Source: RHKX01 sp963839535
GTDB taxonomy: Bacteria; Actinomycetota; Thermoleophilia; Solirubrobacterales; 70-9
Direction of reading: 5' to 3'
Length of the DNA: 64,000 bases
Assembly: GCA_963839535.1 (NCBI GenBank)
Contig: CAWIVF010000013.1
Span: forward strand, 124,001 to 188,000
Shown: positions 24,429 through 33,809 of the stretch, in pieces
Position numbering within the stretch: position 1 is the stretch's first letter
Layout: every line of letters begins with the position of its first letter
Notes under the pieces: model-generated
Databases searched by the model: none
Seen by the model: only the letters and a program-made list of their open reading frames with translations
What the model was told of the DNA's origin: nothing
Program-made: the position numbers and the translations under genes

Positions 24429-26618
24429 GTGACCACCGAAGCGCCCCACCGAGCCCTCGGGCTGACCGACTCCGAGTACGAGCTGATCGCCGACGGGCTC
24501 GGCCGCGAGCCCAACGGCGTCGAGCTGGCCATGTTCTCGCTGCTCTGGTCCGAGCACTGCGCGTACAAGCACTCGCGCAAGCTGCTGCGCCGCCTCCCCA
24601 CCGAGGGCCCGCGGGTGGTCATGGGCCCGGGCGAGAACGCCGGCGCGGTCGACGTCGGCTCCGGCCACTCCGTCGCCTTCAAGGTCGAGTCGCACAACCA
24701 TCCGAGCGCCGTCGAGCCGTTCCAGGGTGCCGCCACCGGGGTCGGGGGGATCCTCCGTGACGTCTTCGCGCTCGGCGCTCGGCCGATCGCGATCCTCGAC
24801 TCGCTCCGCTTCGGCGAGCTCGACTCCCCGCGGACCCGCTACCTCTTCGACCAGGTGGTCGCCGGCATCGGCCACTACGGCAACTCGATCGGCGTGCCGA
24901 CCGTCGGCGGCGAGGTCGCCTTCGAGGCCCCCTACGAGCAGAACTGCCTCGTCAACGCGATGTGCGTCGGCCTCGCCCCCACCGAACGGCTCGTGCGCGC
25001 CGCGGCGGCCGGGGTCGGCAACGCGATCGTCCTGATGGGCGCGACCACCGGCCGCGACGGGATCGGCGGGGCCTCCGTCCTCGCCTCGGCCGAGCTCGAG
25101 GAGAGCGAGGACAAGCGGCCGACCGTGCAGATCGGCGACCCCTTCGAGGAGAAGAAGGTCATGGAGTGCTGCCTCGAGCTGCTCGACCGGGACCTGCTCG
25201 TCTCGATGCAGGACCTCGGCGCCGCCGGCCTGACGTCATCGGCGAGCGAGATGGCGTCGGCGGGCGCGGTCGGGATCGACATCGACATCTCCAGGGTGCC
25301 GCTGCGCAACCCCGACCTCGAGCCCTTCGAGGTGATGGTCTCGGAGTCGCAGGAGCGGATGCTCGCCGTGGTCGAGCCGGACAAGGTCGAGCAGGTCCTC
25401 GCGGTCTGCCGCCGCTGGGAGACGGGCGGGACGGTGATCGGCGAGGTCACGGCCGGCGACCGGATTCGCATCCTCGACGGCACGGAGGTCGTCGGCGACA
25501 TGCCCGTCGCGCTGCTCGTCGACGGCTGCCCCCTCTACGACCTCGAGCCGGCCGAGCCCGGGGAGTGGATCTACGGCAACCGGACCGAGCTCGAGGCCAC
25601 CGATCCGACCACGATCCTCGAACAGCTCCTGCGCGCGCCGACGATCGCGTCCAAGCGCTGGGCCTTCGAGCAGTACGACCCGCTGGTCCAGTCCCGGACG
25701 GTCCGCCGGCCCGAGACCGCCGACGCCGCGGTGCTCGTGCTCGCCGAGACCGGCAGCGCGATCGCGATGTCGATCGACGGCAACGGCAGGCGAGTGGCCT
25801 GCGACCCCTACGCCGGCACCGTCGAGGCGGTGCTCGAATGCGCTCAGAACCTGGCCTGCGTCGGGGCCGAGCCGCTCGGGCTCACCAACTGCCTCAACTT
25901 CGGCAACCCCGAGAAGCCCGCGGTCGCGTGGCAGCTCGACCGCTCGACCCAGGCGCTCGCCGATGCCTGCCGCGCGGTCGGCGTGCCGGTCGTCGGCGGG
26001 AACGTCTCGCTCTACAACGAGACCGACCTCGGCCCGATCTACCCGACTCCCGTCGTCGGCATGGTCGGCGAGCTCGACTCCGCCGAGGACCTCCCCGGCC
26101 TGGCGCTCCGCGACGGGGACGCGATCGTCCTCGCCGGCCCGTTCGCGCCCGCCCTCGCCGGCTCGGAGCTGGCGAAGCTGCGCGGCCAGCTCGGCCCCGG
26201 CCTCGGCCACTTCGAGCTCGACGCGGTGACGGCGGCGATCGAGGCCGTCCGCAAGGTCGTTCGCGGCGGCGGGCTCGGCGTCGTCCACGACATCAGCGAC
26301 GGCGGGCTCGCCTGCGCCCTGGCCGAGTGCGCGATCGCCGGCGGGGTCGGGCTGAGCGCGAGCCTCGCCGATCTCGTGTCGCAGCGGGGCGGCGAGAGCG
26401 AGGACTGGCTCTTCGGCGAGGGGCCGGGAGGGTTCGTCATCGCCGGCGACGAGGAGGCGGTGCGGCCGCTGATCGCCGACGGCCTCGCGGTCCGGCTGGG
26501 AACCGCCGGCGGCGAGACGATCTCGATCGAGGCGCCCGGAGCCCGGATCGACCTCGCTGTCGAGGCGGCCGCCGCGGCGTGGCGCTCGCTCGCAGGGCGG
26601 ATGGAGACGCCGGCATAG
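24429..26618 (+). CDS. purL: phosphoribosylformylglycinamidine synthase subunit PurL
   Basis: ATP-dependent synthetase subunit of FGAM synthase, 729 residues, the short PurL that needs PurS and PurQ (encoded at 6146-7047). Motifs: MFSLLWSEHCAYKHSRKLL, the catalytic His/metal region VESHNHPSAVEPFQGAATGVGG, GATTGRDGIGGAS, QDLGAAGLTSSASEMA, and in the second half GLTNCLNFGNPEKP, VVGGNVSLYNE and VVHDISDGGLACALAE. I use the GTG at 24429; a TTG five codons upstream is possible. Confidence 0.95.
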   Translation: MTTEAPHRALGLTDSEYELIADGLGREPNGVELAMFSLLWSEHCAYKHSRKLLRRLPTEGPRVVMGPGENAGAVDVGSGHSVAFKVESHNHPSAVEPFQGAATGVGGILRDVFALGARPIAILDSLRFGELDSPRTRYLFDQVVAGIGHYGNSIGVPTVGGEVAFEAPYEQNCLVNAMCVGLAPTERLVRAAAAGVGNAIVLMGATTGRDGIGGASVLASAELEESEDKRPTVQIGDPFEEKKVMECCLELLDRDLLVSMQDLGAAGLTSSASEMASAGAVGIDIDISRVPLRNPDLEPFEVMVSESQERMLAVVEPDKVEQVLAVCRRWETGGTVIGEVTAGDRIRILDGTEVVGDMPVALLVDGCPLYDLEPAEPGEWIYGNRTELEATDPTTILEQLLRAPTIASKRWAFEQYDPLVQSRTVRRPETADAAVLVLAETGSAIAMSIDGNGRRVACDPYAGTVEAVLECAQNLACVGAEPLGLTNCLNFGNPEKPAVAWQLDRSTQALADACRAVGVPVVGGNVSLYNETDLGPIYPTPVVGMVGELDSAEDLPGLALRDGDAIVLAGPFAPALAGSELAKLRGQLGPGLGHFELDAVTAAIEAVRKVVRGGGLGVVHDISDGGLACALAECAIAGGVGLSASLADLVSQRGGESEDWLFGEGPGGFVIAGDEEAVRPLIADGLAVRLGTAGGETISIEAPGARIDLAVEAAAAAWRSLAGRMETPA

Positions 26619-27142
26619 AGACCGAGCGCCTCCTGATGCGGCGCTGGGAGGCCCGGGACCTCGAGCCGTTCGCGGCGATCAACGCCGACCCGGAGGTGAT
26701 GGAGCACTTCCCGGCGCTCCTCTCCCGAGCCGAGTCGGCAGCCCTGATCGAGAGCATCGAGGCCGGCTTCGAGGAGGAGGGCTTCGGCCTCTGGGCCCTC
26801 CAGCCGCACGGCGAGGAAGAGATCATCGGCTTCACGGGCCTGAAGAGCGTGCCGCCCGAGATGCCGTTCAGCCCCGCGATCGAGGTCGGCTGGCGCCTCG
26901 CGCGATCGCACTGGGGCAAGGGCCTCGCAACCGAGGCCGCCCGCGCCGCGGTCGAATTCGGCTTCGGTGAGCTCGGCCTCGACGAGATCGTCGCCTTCAC
27001 CACCCGCGGCAACCGCAGGTCGAGGGCGGTGATGGAGCGGCTGGGAATGCAGCGGGACCCGGCCGGCGACTTCCGCCATCCCCTGATCGATCCGGACAGC
27101 CCGCTGAGCGAGCACGTCCTCTACCGGCTCAGAGCCGGTTGA
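26579..27142 (+). CDS. GNAT-family N-acetyltransferase (RimJ/RimL type)
   Basis: About 187 residues. ETERLLMRRWEARDLEPFAAINADPEVMEHFP is the opening strand and helix of RimJ-like acetyltransferases; the acetyl-CoA loop is in GWRLARSHWGKGLATEAARAAVEFGF, followed by LDEIVAFTTRGNRRSRAVMERLGM. The start is unclear: no ATG precedes the conserved ETERLL, the first in-frame candidate being a GTG 40 bp inside purL; ATG at 26636 would cut off the first strand. Substrate unknown; could be a ribosomal protein or an amino group of a small molecule. Confidence 0.8.
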   Translation: MALARRADGDAGIETERLLMRRWEARDLEPFAAINADPEVMEHFPALLSRAESAALIESIEAGFEEEGFGLWALQPHGEEEIIGFTGLKSVPPEMPFSPAIEVGWRLARSHWGKGLATEAARAAVEFGFGELGLDEIVAFTTRGNRRSRAVMERLGMQRDPAGDFRHPLIDPDSPLSEHVLYRLRAG

Positions 27143-27362
27143 CGACTCCCTGGGCCTCGGCGAAGGAGACGCCGGTCCGCTCGCAGAGCAACTTGGCCGC
27201 CCCCATCCGGTCACCGGACCGGGCCAGTGCGGCGATGTCGTCGTCCACCCCAGCCGACGGATCCTCGATCTGAACCCCGGCTTCTGCCGCCAGCTTGGCC
27301 ACGTTCCGCTCGAGCCGCAGCAGCCGCTCGACGATCTGCGCATCGGTGAGGCCTTCGACCAT
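27129..27362 (-). CDS. small protein with ribosomal L7/L12-like C-terminal motif
   Basis: 77 residues. The C-terminal half GDRMGAAKLLCERTGVSFAEAQGVVNRL closely follows the L7/L12 C-terminal helix-turn-helix pattern (GxKixAiKxvRexTGLgLkEAKxxV), and the N-terminal half (DAQIVERLLRLERNVAKLAAEAG) is a probable coiled coil. Actinobacteria have several such small proteins of unknown role, different from ribosomal L12. The ATG at 27362 is favoured over 27395 because a TAGCCT box lies 7 nt before it. It converges on the acetyltransferase with a 14-bp overlap. Confidence 0.7.
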   Translation of the reverse strand: MVEGLTDAQIVERLLRLERNVAKLAAEAGVQIEDPSAGVDDDIAALARSGDRMGAAKLLCERTGVSFAEAQGVVNRL

Positions 27363-27369
27363 GGGCCGA

Positions 27370-27375
27370 AGGCTA
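27370..27375 (-). promoter_or_regulatory. -10 box of the L7/L12-like gene (leaderless)
   Basis: TAGCCT on the minus strand, 7 nt before the ATG at 27362. Confidence 0.45.
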
Positions 27376-27471
27376 GTCGGCTTATCCCCCGTCATTGCTA
27401 GCCTTCGACGGCAGGCTCGCGTCCTGCTCCGTCCCTGATCCCAAGGCGAACCGGAAGGCCCACCTCTTCCT

Positions 27472-28905
27472 TTGACCGAGCGGCTCCTCGACCGCGACGG
27501 CCCGCGAGACGAATGCGGCGTGTTCGGCGTTTACGCGCCGGGCCGCGACCCTGCGCGCCTGACCTACTTCGGCCTCTTCGCGCTGCAGCACCGCGGTCAG
27601 GAGTCCGCGGGCATCGCCAGCTCCGAGGGCGGGATGATCATGACCCTCCGCGACCTCGGGCTCGTCTCGCAGGTCTTCGACGAGGAGAAGCTGCAGGGCC
27701 TCGCCGGCGACATGGCGATCGGCCACGTCCGCTACTCGACCACCGGCGGCGGCGCCTGGGAGAACACGCAGCCGGTCTGGCGCGACGACGGCCGCGAGGT
27801 CGCGCTCGCCCACAACGGCAACCTGACCAACGCGGTCGAGCTCTTCGCCGAGCTGCGCGACCGCGGGATCGAGTTCCGCGGGACGTCCGACTCGGAGATC
27901 ATCGCCGCCCTCATCTCCTCCTCCCCCGAGAAGCGGATCGAGGACGCGGTGGCCGCGACGATGCCGCGGCTCGAGGGCGCGTACTCGACGGTCGTGATGA
28001 CCAAGGAGGGCATCGTCGCCTTCCGCGATCCGCATGGAGTTCGACCCCTGTCCCTCGGTCGTCTCGGCTCCGACTTCCTCGTCGCCTCCGAGAGCTGCGC
28101 CTTCGACATCGTCGGCGCGAAGCTGCTGCGCGAGGTCAACCCCGGCGAGATGGTCTCGCTCAGCGCCCGCGGCCTCGAGGTGCGCCAGGCGGTCAAGTCG
28201 AACCGCGTCTCCCACTGCGTCTTCGAGCACATCTACTTCTCGCGGCCCGACTCGCGGCTGGAGGGCAAGGTCCTGCAGCAGGTGCGCGGGCGGATGGGCG
28301 AGCTGCTCCACCGCGAGTCGCCGGTCGACGCCGACCTGGTGATCTCGGTCCCCGACTCCGGCAACCCGGCGGCGTCGGGCTTCTCCCGCGCGTCGGGGAT
28401 CCCCAAGGACGACGGGCTGATCAAGAACCGCTACGTCGCGCGGACGTTCATCTCCCCGAGCCAGGAGCTGCGCAAGCACGGGCTGAAGATGAAGTTCAAC
28501 CCGCTGCCGGAGATCGTCGAGGGCAAGCGGATCGTCGTCGTCGACGACTCGATCGTCCGCGGCAACACGACGCGGCAGATCGTCGGGATGCTCCGCGAGG
28601 CCGGGGCGCGCGAGGTCCACATGAGGATCTCGGCGCCGCCGATTCGCTTCCCCTGCCACTACGGCGTCGACATGTCGTCGCGCGAGGAGATGGTCGCCCA
28701 CGAGCGGACGATCGAGGAGATCGCCGAGCACCTCGGCGCCGACTCGCTCGCCTACCTCTCGCTCGACGGCGTCTACGAGGCGATCGGCACCCCCGCCGAG
28801 GACCACTGCGACGCGTGCTTCACGGGCCGCTATCCGCTCGGCGAGGGCGACGGCGGGAAGTTCGCGCTCGAGCAGCTGGCGACCGTGCCGGCCACCGCCG
28901 GCTGA
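27472..28905 (+). CDS. purF: amidophosphoribosyltransferase
   Basis: First committed enzyme of purine synthesis (PRPP plus glutamine to phosphoribosylamine). 477 residues. The catalytic Cys follows a short propeptide (DECGVFGVYAPG, Cys at residue 15), the glutaminase part shows FALQHRGQESAGI and HNGNLTNA, and the PRPP loop is IVVVDDSIVRGNTTRQIV. Start is TTG at 27472, next to the conserved LLDRDGPRDECG. purN follows 2 nt after the stop. Carries no sign of a frameshift. Confidence 0.95.
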   Translation: MTERLLDRDGPRDECGVFGVYAPGRDPARLTYFGLFALQHRGQESAGIASSEGGMIMTLRDLGLVSQVFDEEKLQGLAGDMAIGHVRYSTTGGGAWENTQPVWRDDGREVALAHNGNLTNAVELFAELRDRGIEFRGTSDSEIIAALISSSPEKRIEDAVAATMPRLEGAYSTVVMTKEGIVAFRDPHGVRPLSLGRLGSDFLVASESCAFDIVGAKLLREVNPGEMVSLSARGLEVRQAVKSNRVSHCVFEHIYFSRPDSRLEGKVLQQVRGRMGELLHRESPVDADLVISVPDSGNPAASGFSRASGIPKDDGLIKNRYVARTFISPSQELRKHGLKMKFNPLPEIVEGKRIVVVDDSIVRGNTTRQIVGMLREAGAREVHMRISAPPIRFPCHYGVDMSSREEMVAHERTIEEIAEHLGADSLAYLSLDGVYEAIGTPAEDHCDACFTGRYPLGEGDGGKFALEQLATVPATAG

Positions 28906-28907
28906 GC

Positions 28908-29555
28908 TTGAGCGCAGGCTCCCCAGGGGACGCGCCCTTCCGCGTCGCGGTCCTCGCGTCGGGGAGCGGGACGAACCTGCAGGCGATCCTCGACCGCCTG
29001 CATGGCCGGGGGGCCGTCGAGGTCGTCGGCGTCGCCTCCGACAAGGAGGACGCCCACGCGCTCGAGCGCGCCCGCACCGCCGGCGTCGCAACGGCCGTCT
29101 TCCCGCGCGACGAGCATCCCGACCGGGAGTCGCGCGACGTCGCGATCGCCGACTGGCTCGACGACCTCGAGGTCGACCTCGTCGTGCTCGCCGGCTACAT
29201 GCAGCTGCTCAGCGCGACGTTCATCAGGCGCTTCCCGCGGCGGATCATCAACGTCCACCCCGCGCTGCTCCCCGCCTTCCCGGGACTCGACGCGATCGGC
29301 CAGGCCGTCGCCCACGGCGTCCGCGTCACCGGGGTGACGGTCCACTTCGTCGACGAGGGAGTCGACACCGGGCCGATCCTGCTGCAGCGTTCGGTCGAGC
29401 TCAAATACACTCGCCCGGTGGCGGAGCTGACGGAGGAGATTCATCGGGTGGAGCACGAGCTGCTTCCCCGGGCGATCGAGCTGCTTGCGGGCGGCGCGGT
29501 CAGCTTCGACGAGGAAAACCCCCGACTCGTGAGGATCGACGCCGATGTCAGCTGA
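28908..29555 (+). CDS. purN: phosphoribosylglycinamide formyltransferase
   Basis: Transfers formyl from 10-formyl-THF to GAR. 215 residues. VAVLASGSGTNLQAILDRL (phosphate loop), VLAGYMQLLSATFIRRFPRRIINVHPALLPAFPG with the catalytic Asn-His pair (NVHPALLP), and VTGVTVHFVDEGVDTGPILLQ with the catalytic Asp. TTG start 2 nt after purF; overlaps purH by 11 nt. Confidence 0.93.
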   Translation: MSAGSPGDAPFRVAVLASGSGTNLQAILDRLHGRGAVEVVGVASDKEDAHALERARTAGVATAVFPRDEHPDRESRDVAIADWLDDLEVDLVVLAGYMQLLSATFIRRFPRRIINVHPALLPAFPGLDAIGQAVAHGVRVTGVTVHFVDEGVDTGPILLQRSVELKYTRPVAELTEEIHRVEHELLPRAIELLAGGAVSFDEENPRLVRIDADVS

Positions 29556-31164
29556 GCCGATTCCCGCCGGAGGCCCCGCCGCGGCGAGCGATCAACCGCC
29601 CACCCGCATCCGCCGTGCGCTGATCTCGGTCTCCGACAAGGAGGGCATCGTCGAGTTCGCCCAGGGACTCTCCCGGCTCGGCGTCGAGATCGTCTCGACC
29701 GGCGGGACCGCGGCGGCCCTGTCGGAGAACGGCGTTCCCGTGCGCACCGTCGAGGAGCTGACCGGCGCCCCCGAGATCCTCGGCGGGCGGGTCAAGACCC
29801 TCCACCCCAAGCTTCACGCCGGGCTCCTCGCCGTCCGCGACGACCCCGAGCACATGGACACGCTCGACCGCGAGGGCATCGAGCCGATCGACCTGGTCTG
29901 CACGAACCTCTACCCGTTCGAGCAGACCGCCGCGCGACGCGACGCGACCGACGCCGAGGTGATCGAGAACATCGACGTCGGCGGCCCGACGATGATCCGC
30001 GCGGCCGCCAAGAACCACCGCTACGTCGCCGTCGTGGTCCGGCCCGAGAGCTACGACGCGGTCCTCGCCGAGCTCGAGGAGAGCGACGGCGAGCTCTCCA
30101 GCGGCACCCGGCACTGGCTCGCCAACGAGGCGTTCGCCTACACGGCCCGCTACGACGCCGCGATCAGCGGCTGGTTCGGCGAGCGCTACGAGGACTTCCC
30201 GACCCACCTGACGTTCTCGATGGAGAAGTTCCTCGACCTCTCCTACGGCGAGAACCCCCACCAGCGCGCCGCGCTCTACACCGAGGTCGGCGCCCGCTCC
30301 CACGTGCTCAGCAAGGTCGCCAAGCAGCACGGCAGGGCGCTCTCCTTCAACAACGTCCTCGACCTCAACTCGGCGCGCGGCCTGCTCGGCGACCTCGACG
30401 GGCCCGCCTGCGTGATCGTCAAGCACAACAACCCCTGCGGCACGGCCGAGGGCGAGACCCTGCTCGAGGCCTACGAGAAGGCGCTCGCGTGCGATCCCGT
30501 CTCGGCCTTCGGCGGCGTGATCGCGGTCAACCGGCCGATCGACGTCGCGCTCGCCGAGCGGCTGCACCAGACCTTCGTCGAGGTGCTGATCGCCCCCGGC
30601 TACGAGGACGACGCGATCGACGTCCTCCGCCAGAAGGAGGCGATCCGCATCCTCGAGAACACCGAGCAGCGCGACCGGGACGCCGACCTCGACGTCAAGC
30701 GGGTGCGGGGCGGCGTGCTCGTGCAGGACCCGGACGCGGGCAGCGACGAGCGCGCCCCGACCGAGGTCGCGACGAAGGTCCAGCCGACCGAGCAGCAGTG
30801 GCGCGACCTGATCTTCGCCTGGAAGGTCTGCCGTCACGTCCGCTCGAACGCGATCGTGCTCGCCAAGGACCTCGCCACGGTCGGCATCGGCGCCGGGCAG
30901 ATGAGCCGGGTCGACTCCGTGCGGCTGGCGGTCGAGAAGGCGGCGGACGCGCGCGGCGACGAGACGGGCTCGGTGCTCGACGGCAGCGTCGTCGCCTCCG
31001 ATGCGTTCTTCCCCTTCGCCGACGGTCCGCAGGCGGCGATCGAGGCGGGCGCCAAGGCGATCATCCAGCCGGGCGGCTCCAAGCGGGATGCCGAGGTCGT
31101 CGAGGCATGCGACGCGGCCGGCGTCGCGATGGTCTTCACCCGCCGCCGCCACTTCCGCCACTAG
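29545..31164 (+). CDS. purH: bifunctional AICAR formyltransferase/IMP cyclohydrolase
   Basis: Last two steps to IMP. 539 residues, full length. The cyclohydrolase domain shows RALISVSDKEGIVEFA, STGGTAAAL and GRVKTLHPKLHAGLLA; the formyltransferase domain shows YGENPHQRAALY, SFNNVLDLNSA, KHNNPCGTA (catalytic Lys-His) and SDAFFPFADG. ATG overlaps purN. The Ser/Pro/Ala-rich first 20 residues are an extension. End of the purL-F-N-H half of the purine genes. Confidence 0.95.
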   Translation: MSAEPIPAGGPAAASDQPPTRIRRALISVSDKEGIVEFAQGLSRLGVEIVSTGGTAAALSENGVPVRTVEELTGAPEILGGRVKTLHPKLHAGLLAVRDDPEHMDTLDREGIEPIDLVCTNLYPFEQTAARRDATDAEVIENIDVGGPTMIRAAAKNHRYVAVVVRPESYDAVLAELEESDGELSSGTRHWLANEAFAYTARYDAAISGWFGERYEDFPTHLTFSMEKFLDLSYGENPHQRAALYTEVGARSHVLSKVAKQHGRALSFNNVLDLNSARGLLGDLDGPACVIVKHNNPCGTAEGETLLEAYEKALACDPVSAFGGVIAVNRPIDVALAERLHQTFVEVLIAPGYEDDAIDVLRQKEAIRILENTEQRDRDADLDVKRVRGGVLVQDPDAGSDERAPTEVATKVQPTEQQWRDLIFAWKVCRHVRSNAIVLAKDLATVGIGAGQMSRVDSVRLAVEKAADARGDETGSVLDGSVVASDAFFPFADGPQAAIEAGAKAIIQPGGSKRDAEVVEACDAAGVAMVFTRRRHFRH

Positions 31165-31174
31165 CCGCCGCCCG

Positions 31175-31834
31175 GTGCCGCGGCCGGCGCAGATCGAGGT
31201 CCGCGTGCCGCGGGTCTTCTGCGACGCCGACGGCGCGCATGGGAACGAGCTCGGCGTGGTCCTCGACGGCGCGGCCGTCCCGGCGGACGACCGCCAGGCG
31301 ATCGCGACCCGGCTCGCCTACTCGGAGACCGTGTTCATCGACGACCCCGCCGCGGGGCGCTTTGCGATCTACACGCCCGAGACCGAGCTGCCCTTCGCGG
31401 GCCACCCCACGGTGGGCACCGCCTGGATCCTCGCCCGCGAGGGCTTCGAGGTGGAAGCGCTGCGGCCCCCGGCGGGGAAGATCGGCGTCCGGCGCGACGG
31501 CGAGATGACCTGGGTGTCCGCCCGGCCCGAGTGGTGCCCGCCCTTCGAGCTGCGGCAGCTCGCCGATGCGGCGGAGGTCGACGCCCTCCCCGTGCTCGAC
31601 AGCGGGCTGATCTACGCCTGGGCCTGGATGGACGAGGAGGCGGGGCTGGTGCGCGCCCGCTCCTTCGTCCCCGAGGTCGGCGTCGCCGAGGACGAGGCGA
31701 CCGGCTCGGCCGCCCTCAAGCTCTGCGCCGAGGTCGGCCGCCCGATCGAGGTGCGCCAGGGCAGGGGCTCGGTGATCCACGCCAACCCGCTCGGCGGCGG
31801 CATGGTCGAGATCGGCGGGTTGGTGGTGGAGTAA
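31175..31834 (+). CDS. PhzF-family epimerase/isomerase-like protein
   Basis: 219 residues, shorter than typical PhzF proteins (about 280-300). The half-barrel motifs are recognisable: VFCDADGAHGNELGVVLDG (DAF/GNP region), LAYSETVFIDD with the catalytic Glu, IYTPETELPFAGHPTVGTAWIL (strong PhzF signature) and EVGVAEDEATGSAA in the second half. Roles in this family range from phenazine synthesis to unknown isomerisations; substrate cannot be inferred. GTG start 10 nt after the purH stop; ends 4 nt before the tRNA gene on the other strand. Confidence 0.8.
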   Translation: MPRPAQIEVRVPRVFCDADGAHGNELGVVLDGAAVPADDRQAIATRLAYSETVFIDDPAAGRFAIYTPETELPFAGHPTVGTAWILAREGFEVEALRPPAGKIGVRRDGEMTWVSARPEWCPPFELRQLADAAEVDALPVLDSGLIYAWAWMDEEAGLVRARSFVPEVGVAEDEATGSAALKLCAEVGRPIEVRQGRGSVIHANPLGGGMVEIGGLVVE

Positions 31835-31838
31835 CGAG

Positions 31839-31912
31839 TGCCCCCGGCGAGACTCGAACTCGCGACCAACGACTTAAAAGGACGCTGCTCTGACCAACTG
31901 AGCTACGGGGGC
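31839..31912 (-). tRNA. tRNA-Lys (anticodon TTT)
   Basis: 74 nt cloverleaf: acceptor GCCCCCG pairs with CGGGGGC, discriminator A, D arm GCTC-AGTTGGTCA-GAGC, anticodon loop CTTTTAA (anticodon TTT, positions near 31879-31877), T arm GCGAG-TTCGAGT-CTCGC. CCA is not encoded. The anticodon stem has a T-T mismatch at pair 30-40 and a G-T at 27-43, which is weaker than usual and may reflect a sequence error. Confidence 0.93.
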
Positions 31913-31998
31913 CCGGTCAGCTTAAAGCCGCGATCCGCGCATCAGCGGGCCGAATCACGCCCAGATATTGGACAAACCCGGCCCACTGCCAATTCGGA

Positions 31999-33678
31999 CT
32001 ACTGGCCCGGCGGGACCATCGACGGATCGCAGTTGAGCGGGCCGCCGTAAGCCGCCGGGTTGTTCGGGTCGGTGAACGGGTTCGAGCCGTCGGGGGCGGG
32101 GCGCTCGTTGGCTCCCGGGCAGCGCCGGTAGTTGCCGACGTCGATGAGGTCGGTGCCCGGTGGTCTGCGTGCGCGCCGGCGAGGTCGACGATCGGCAGGC
32201 CGTTCGCCGCCAGAGCTGAAGGTGTTGAAGGTGGTGCCGATACGGCCGATGCCGCCGTTGGCGTCGCCGATCCCCGGAAAAACCGAAGTCGTTGAACCAG
32301 CCGGTCAGCTCCGGCTGGTAGGCGCGGAAGAAGGCGAGCTCGTTGAGCGAGTCCTGCAGGGCGGTGGTGCTCTCCGGGAACGACCCCTGACGCTGCTGCG
32401 CCGTTGTCGCGGTAGGGGCCGATCGCGATCTTGGCCAGGTTCGGCTGCAGGCGGGTCAGGTCGACGAGGTCGTCGTCCTTGCCGGGGTCGGAGACGATCT
32501 CGTCGAGGTCGCGGATCGTCGGGACGAGGTCGGCTGCTGCGGCGCGGAAGTTGGCGAAGAAGGGCCGCAGGCGGACCGCGACGGGCTTGGAGGCGTCGAC
32601 GAGCGGGTCGACGTCATCGAGGGCGGCGCGGAGGTTGACCGAGGTCGTGTTGAAGTCGCGCATGAAGGGCGGCAGCGCGTTGATCGACTCCGCCAGGGCG
32701 GTGCGCTGGTTGGCCAGGGCGCCCATCATCGTGTTGAGGTTGCCGATCAGGGCGCTGATGTCGTCGCGGCGGGAGGCGAGGGCGCCGGAGAGCTGGGAGC
32801 CGTCGACGATCAGCTGCTCGAGCGCGGGGGTGTCGCGGGTCAGCTCGCTGAAGGTGCGGCGCGAGGTGCTCAGGAAGGGATTGAGGTACTTGAAGCCCTC
32901 GTTGGTCTGCTGGCCGACGCCCTGGGTCGAGCGGGCGAATCCCTTGACCACCTTCTTGAAGTCGGCGGCGGTCTCCTCGTTGAGGGTGTTGAAGATCTCG
33001 TCGAGGTCGACCTCGGAGATCGTCTCCGGTCTGGTCCATGGTGCCGCCGCTGTCGATCTCCTCGCCGCCCTGGCCCTCGGGCGGCATGGTCAGCTCGATC
33101 TGGCGGTTGGCGACGCCGGAGAGCGAGAAGGAGCGGATCTGGGCGATCGTGCCGCGCTGCAGGGGGGCGCTGCCCTCGTCGATCGTGAACGAAACCAGGG
33201 CTTGGCCGTCATCCCCGAGCTCGATCTTCGACACCTTGCCGGCGGGCGTGCCGCCGATCGTCACCACCTCACCGCCGACGAGCTGGGAGGCGTTGGAGAA
33301 CTCGGCGGTGACCTCATACCCACCCGAGGAGCTGACGAAGACGTAGGCGACGGCGGCCAGCGCCAGGAGCACGACCACCAGCGCCATCCCACGCGTGGCG
33401 CGCTGTCGCCGCGACGCCGCGCGCGCGTCCTCCTCCTGCTGGCGCCGCTCGACTTCCGTGACCCCCTTGCCCTCGTTCTCGCGCAGGCGTGCGAGGACGC
33501 TCTCCTTGGGTCCCTCGTCGTCGTCCCCGACCATCGAGGGCGCGAGCATGCCCTCCTTCTCGAGCTCGGCCAGGCGCTCGTCGCGCTTCTCCCGGCGCTC
33601 CATGAGCTCCTGCCAGTGACGGTCGCGCGCTTCCTTCTGCGACCCGCCCTCGGGCGAGCCCTTGTCCTCCTCGCTCAT
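31999..33678 (-). CDS. MCE/MlaD-domain protein (several frameshifts)
   Basis: About 558 residues once three single-base shifts are bridged (near 33030, 32390 and 32200-32280). A charged cytoplasmic N-terminus of about 95 residues (rich in Glu/Arg) precedes one membrane helix (MALVVVLLALAAVAYVFV). The MCE domain follows: YEVTAEFSNASQLVGGEVVTIGGTPAGKV, then long helical segments (NLNTMMGALANQRTALAESI) that in this family form a tunnel for lipids. The C-terminus ends with NPAAYGGPLNCDPSMVPPG. It is a lone mce gene: no YrbE permease or other mce genes adjoin. Likely role is lipid transport at the envelope. Confidence 0.8.
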
Positions 33679-33809
33679 CGGGGTGCCCGAGCGAGCACTA
33701 TGCGGATCCGTGCCATGAGCGTGGTCATAACACCGTCAGCATCGCAGGCCTGTGCGATCCGGCACTCACCCGTACCGGATGCCCATCGCGAAGGCCCGCC
33801 AACCAGCGC

